Shown: piece by piece, positions 16,371-22,300 of the stretch
How the letters are laid out: each line of letters begins with the position of its first letter
Numbering within the stretch: the stretch's first letter is position 1
Source of the DNA: Symbiodinium natans
Lineage: Eukaryota; Sar; Dinophyceae; Suessiales; Symbiodiniaceae
Assembly: GCA_905221605.1 (NCBI GenBank)
Contig: CAJNDS010002120.1
Location: 571,664 to 595,841 of the forward strand
Length of the DNA: 24,178 bases
Direction: 5' to 3'
Notes under the pieces: generated by a model
The model's database searches: none
The model's input: only the letters and a program-made list of their open reading frames with translations
Told to the model about the DNA's origin: nothing
Position numbers and translations under genes: made by a program

Positions 16371-19300
16371 GTTATTGTTATGATTGTAATTATTGTCATT
16401 ATTGTTATTATTGTCATTATTGTTATTATTGTCATTCTTGATATTATTGTTATTATTGTTATTATTGTTATTATTGTTATTATTGTTAGTATTGTTATTA
16501 TTGTTATTATTGTTATTATTGTTATTATTGTTATTATTGTTATTATTGTCATTATTGTTATTATTGTTATTCTTGTTATTCTTTTTATTATTGTTATTAT
16601 TGTTATTATTGTGGGAGGACATCAACGTTCTGACGCACATCAAGGATCAGGCTGTGGTGGGACACATCTGCCCCCCGGGTGATCCCAAAAGCAGCCCGTG
16701 CCCTTGGCAGAAGGCCCCCTGGTTCTTAGTAGGGAATGAGGGAATGAGGGCCCTATATATACCCTTTAAGGGATTATGGGAATGAGGGCCCGATATCTAC
16801 CCTTTAAGGGATTATGTAGGGCCCTGATTCCCTCATTCCCCTACCAAGAACCAGCCAGAAGAAGGCCAACATGATCAGCATCATGCAGGTGGCGGTACAA
16901 AAGACCAACCTCCGCGATTCCCTAGCAGCACAGCTCAAGACTGTGCCCCTGCAGCAGTTTAGTGTTTAGGGTTTAGTGTTTAGGGTTTGGGGTTTGGGAT
17001 TTGGGGTTTAGGGTTGATGTACGGCACCTCCTCTCGCATGTCAGTTTCCAGTTGAGGCCCTCAAGTAAAGGGTGCCAAGCCAGGCATACAGTGCAAAAGC
17101 TTCATAATATCAGCATTCAAGAGCCTATTGAAAACCTGCAGCAAGGATATTCACCTCCCCGCGTGCGTGCGCATTGTGGGCTTCCTGCGGCGTGTGCAGC
17201 GCCATTCAGAGGACTGTCTCTGCAATTTTTCTTGGTGTGTTTTGGAAGGAGATGCTATGTTGGTGGGGAATCGTGATCAACGTGGGCCAAGTCCGTTGAG
17301 TTCGGGAGATAAAACAAATGAGGTCCTTGTTGAACTGAATACAGGAGCAAGAAATTCTGGAATGTCACCAGTCCAAACAATGACATCGCCATTGTTTACT
17401 GTACTTGTGCAGAAAGTGCCGCGCCTTACGTTTCTTACGTTTTGGGCTTCAACCTGCACTGCCCCAACAGAGTGGGGAGCCCCTGACTTCTAGGCATTAA
17501 GGCGCGGCTCGCGCAGCTTGTGGGGGTGTACGAAATTGGGGACGAAATAGTGGGATCCCCTGATTATAAGGACCCCAAAAAGATACCCCTAACATCGTCA
17601 ACCCCCATGTGAAAGCCATTGCAACCCAAAACCGGACCAGACGACCGCATGCGACCACGCAAAGCGTGCTCGTTTCTGTTCGCATATTCTTTCTATTATT
17701 TTCCAGACGCAGGGCCATTGGCTTAAACGTGCTCATGCTTAATCTTGAGCATCATGGGCATCTTCTGGAAAGGCAGCTTAGTACCAGCAGCAGGGCATCT
17801 TCCAGAATCCGCGTCGGTGAAGAGCCCAGCAGCCCCGATTGCTCTGCAAGAGGTCAGCAAGCCTTGCGTTGATGCCTTCTGATCCCTGAGCTGAGCGGGG
17901 AGCACCCTTGACCTCTCATCCTCAGATCTCCGAACACAGCACGAGGCGGCAGAGGCTGCTGGTACTAGATTTGGGTGGCCTTGGTGCTCGATACCCGCTA
18001 CCAAAAGCAATCCCTGATGTGAGACCACGGACAGTAGTGAGAGTCGCCCTGCAGCGCGCCTGGAGCAAGGCAGGGACCAGCCCGAAGACAGGGAGCCCGG
18101 AAACCTTTGACGTTGAAAATGTGGGTGCCCGCGCCTTAAAAACTGACCTCGACAAAAGATGGCTGCCTCGTGGTCCCAATCGGACGCAGCCCTGCTGCTT
18201 CCTCGCTGCTTCCTCGCTCCATCAACAGCCGGCTCAATCCAGTCAGCGAAGTTCCTGTACTCCTCCAAAGCCGGCCTGTCGGCCTGTTAGGTTTGAGAGC
18301 CTTTCGCTGTGACATTCGCAGACTGCAAGTGGCTGTTCCCTGCACTCTGTGCTGAATATTCTCCACAACCGTATTCAAAGCCACGATCAAACCGTTTTAA
18401 GCGCACTTTCAGCAGGAAGCTAGAAGATCCTCCAAACCATACTCCAAACAACGGTCAAACATCACCCAAAACCATACTCAAACTAAGTGGGCGTCAGAGG
18501 TTCTAGGTGGCGTATGAGTGAGTTCAGACAACCCGGAGGGACACAGGACGGGTGTGGGAGGCATTCGAAATATTCGCCTCGCCGTCTCTCGCAGTGGTGA
18601 AATGTCGGAGAGGGTCGGCACTGACATGTTAGATGCAATGATTGTATGATACAGGTAACAGACTGAGCTGAGAACCTGCACGTTCAGCTTGGTTCTTTCA
18701 GCCACGCATGCTCACACACTTCGGAGGAAGAGCTGCGCGAGCTCTTCATTCAGTGCTCCAGCATATATTGGGGTCCTTCTTATAAAAGGGATCCTACTAT
18801 TTGGGGTCCCCTTTTTTTCGTAAACCCCCATCTTAATTTCTTGTTGAAAGCGGTGACAGTTGGACTCCAAGGCATCGCAGCAAGTTTCTGGATACCCACA
18901 AGCAGCAAGTGGAACTCCTGCGCCACAGCCGTGGCAGTGCGAGACTCTCAGCAATTAGATGAGGGAGCTCTGTGATGCGGCGAGTTTGAAAACGCTTGCT
19001 CGAGACATTTCTGTACAGTTTAACAGTTTCTGCCACAGGTGGGGACAGCTCTGCGCAATGCGGCAGACCTTCTGCGAACGTATCTTGGGTCATTAATGGT
19101 TCTTACCTTGAGTTCCTTGCTCCTGGCTGGCCATTTTATCCTATTGACATTTCGCGAAGCAAAGCACAAGTTGTAATGAGGTTGGGGAATAGCAGAAAGT
19201 AGGAGTTTAAATGAAGAGAATGGAAAGATAAGAATTAGATGGAGATATATATATATATGGGTCACCGCCTATAGCGGTTCCCCTGTGTTTTTTTGCACAT

Positions 19301-22300
19301 TCCCTTAAACCATCTAACCAAGAATCCCTCAAACCATTAAACCAATGGTCTCCCCCTAAACCATTAAACCATTAAACCATACCATTAAACCATTAAACCA
19401 ATGGTTTCCCCCTTCTGAAAATCCCCTAAACCATTAAACCATTAAACCATTAAACCAATGGTTTCCCCCTTATGAAAATCCCCTAAACCATTAAACCATT
19501 AAACCAATGGTTTCCCCCACATGAGAATCCCCTAAACCATTAAACCATTAAACCATTAAACCATTAAACCATTAAACCAATGGTTTCCCCCTTATGAAAA
19601 TCCCCTAAACCATTAAACCATTAAACCATTAAACCAATGGTTTCCCCCATATGAGAATCCCCTAAACCATTAAACCATTTTTTTGGCGGGCAACCATTGG
19701 TTTAATGGTTTAATGGTTTAATGGCTTAATGGCTTAATGGTTTAAGGGATTTTCATAAGGGGGAAACCATTGGTTTAATGGTTTAATGGTTTAATGGTTT
19801 AGGGGATTTTCATAAGGGGGAAACCATTGGTTTAATGGTTTAATGGTTTATTGGTTTAATGGTTTGATGGTTTAATGGTGCTCCTGCCGAGGTACCTCGA
19901 CCGCATCTTTTCTGCTCCTAAACTTCTGATTCGCAAGCAGTGTCCCCTGTATCCTTTCTGCTCCGAATATTCTGAATCGCAAGCAGTGTCTCCCGTATCT
20001 TTTCTGCTCAGAAGTATACGTATACTATATGGGATTGCGCCTTAAACCCTAATTCTTAAACTTTAACTCTATAGGGCTTAAAGCTTCGGGTTTAGGTTGA
20101 ATTGCCGGCTTAGGTTTAAGTGCCTCAATCATAAACCCTAAACCTGTCAACCTTAACCCTCTAGGGTTGGGGCGCCTACATCATGATCGGATTTGACGAG
20201 CTCTGCGGAAATTTCTATATGACAAGGTTATAACTTATTGCTGTGGTTATAACTATGGGTTAGGGTTTGATTTTTATACACTTATGTAAACCCATAAGAA
20301 TAAGGGGAGCCCCATCACGCCCCCAACAAGCGAAATATCCCAAATACTTTACCTTAGCTAAAATATCTCAAGCAACCATCCCCCGATACGCAATTCCTGA
20401 ATTCTATCATTTAACGATATAGTTTGTGTATATGTTGAATCCCAGCAAGTAGTGAAAGTGACGAGCTCTGCGGATATATGTACATGACAAGGTTATAACT
20501 TTTTGCTGCGGTTATTACTATGGTTCAGGATTTGATTGATATACATGTAAATTAGCCTATAAGAAAATGAGGGTAACGGTAACCCCATCACGCCCCAAAA
20601 AGCAAAACAAAACCTCTATCCTAAAATCTTTACCTTACCTAAGATAGCTCAAGCAAAACAAAAACTCTATCCTAAAATCTTTACCTTACCTAAGATAGCT
20701 CAAGCAACCATCCCCCGATAAGCAAAACTTGAATTATCCTCTTTGTTTATATTTTGAATCCCATGAAGTAGTGGAAGGACATTTGCTCACAGTATTCTCG
20801 CGTCACCGGGACGAAAGCGCCACAAACGTAGGCATAACCCTATGGGATTCAAGGTTTGGGGATTTGAGCCCCGCGCTCTGGGGTTTTAAGGTTCCATTGT
20901 ATAGGTAATTAATGCCCAAACCTTAAACCTAAACCGTTAAACCCTATAGGGTTCAATGGTTCGACAACCTAAGGTCTGGGCATGTATACCTTCAGTACCC
21001 TTTAGGGTTAAAATCTTTGAACCTTTGGGAGCCCTATAGGGTTTTACGGTTCTGACCCTAAACGAATCAGGGTTAAGGTCTGAATGCCCGAACTTCAAAC
21101 ACTTAAGATTGAAACTTTTCGAGTTTTCGTTTTAAATGCCTAAATCCTAAACCCCAACCCCTTAAACCTTAACTCTATAGGGTTTAAAGATTCGGGTTTA
21201 GGTTGAATTGCCGGCTTAGGTTTAAATGCCTCAATCTTCAACCCTAAACCTGTCAACCTTAACCCTCTAGGGTTGGGGCGCCTACATCATGATCGGATTT
21301 GACGAGCTCTGCGGAAATTTCTTTATGACAAGGTTATAACTTCCTGCTGTGGTTATAACTATGGTTCAGGGTTTGATTTATAGACATGTAAATAGCCTAT
21401 AAGAACATGAGGGTAACCCCATCACGCCCCAAAAAGCAAAACAAAACCTCTTTCCTAAAATCCTTACCTTACCTAAGATAGCTCAAGCAACCATCCCCCG
21501 ATAAGCAAAACCTGAATTCTATCATATAACGATATGGTTTGTTTATATTTTGAATCCCAGGAAGTAGTGAAAAGGACATTTGCTCACAGTATTCTCGCGT
21601 CACCGGGAAGAAAGCCCTACAAACGTAGGCAGAGCCCTATGGGATTCAAGGTTTAGGGATCTCAGCCCCAAGCCCTATAGGGCTTTAAGGTTCTATCGTA
21701 CAGGTAATGCCTAAACCTTAAACCCTAAGCCTTTAAACCCTGTAGGGTTGAATGGTTCAAGAAAACCTAAGGTCTGGGCATGTATACCTTCAGCACCCTT
21801 TAGGGTCAAAACCTTTGTTCCTTGTAGAGCCCTGTCGGGCTTTCGGGTTCTGACCCTAAACGGTTCAGGGTTAAGGTTTAGCTGCCCGAACTTTCAACCC
21901 TTAAGGTTAAATCTCTATGGGTTTAGGTTTAAAGTTTAAAAATACCTAAATCTTAAACCCTAACCGCTTAACCTTAACTCTATCGGGTTGAACGGTTAGG
22001 GTTTAGGTTTCATTGCGGGCTGACGTTTAAATGCCTGAATCTTAAGCCCTAAACCTGTCAAACTTAACCCTATAGGTTTGGGGTACCTACATCATCATCG
22101 ACTTGTTGCTGTGGTTATAACGATGGTTTAGGGTTAAAATATATACATTTATGTAAACCTAAAAAAAATAGGGGAACCCCCATAGGCGGACGCCCATATA
22201 TATATAGAGAAAGACGTTTCTTGTGATGTTTGTTTCTACTTCACTTGGGTGTGGGCGCAGCTGAGATCAACCACTTGAATTTGTCCTTCAATTCTGTTCA

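Larger units (their letters stand above)
19246..22206. mobile_element. 2.96-kb TIR element, non-coding, unclassified
   Basis: The left end reads ATATGGGTCACCGCC then TATAGCGGTTCCCCT. The reverse complement of the right end reads ATATGGGCGTCCGCC then TATGGGGGTTCCCCT: 25 of 30 bases identical. Both ends are followed inwards by T-runs and set in (TA)n outside. The interior has the inverted TTAAACCA array, a 46-bp tandem repeat and 0.8-1.1-kb tandem units. No ORF over 62 codons with any domain. Lies entirely in the COG8 intron 18941-22552. Most likely a non-autonomous DNA element; superfamily unknown. Confidence 0.72.

Noticed and set aside
16077-16785. Poly-Asn/Asp, poly-Ile, poly-Leu and poly-Met ORFs
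   Set aside because: All are readings of the trinucleotide microsatellite that I place in a COG8 intron; no conserved domain.
17723-18268. 181-codon ORF on the - strand
   Set aside because: Lies inside COG8 intron 13, has no domain, and GC-rich sequence readily gives such ORFs by chance.
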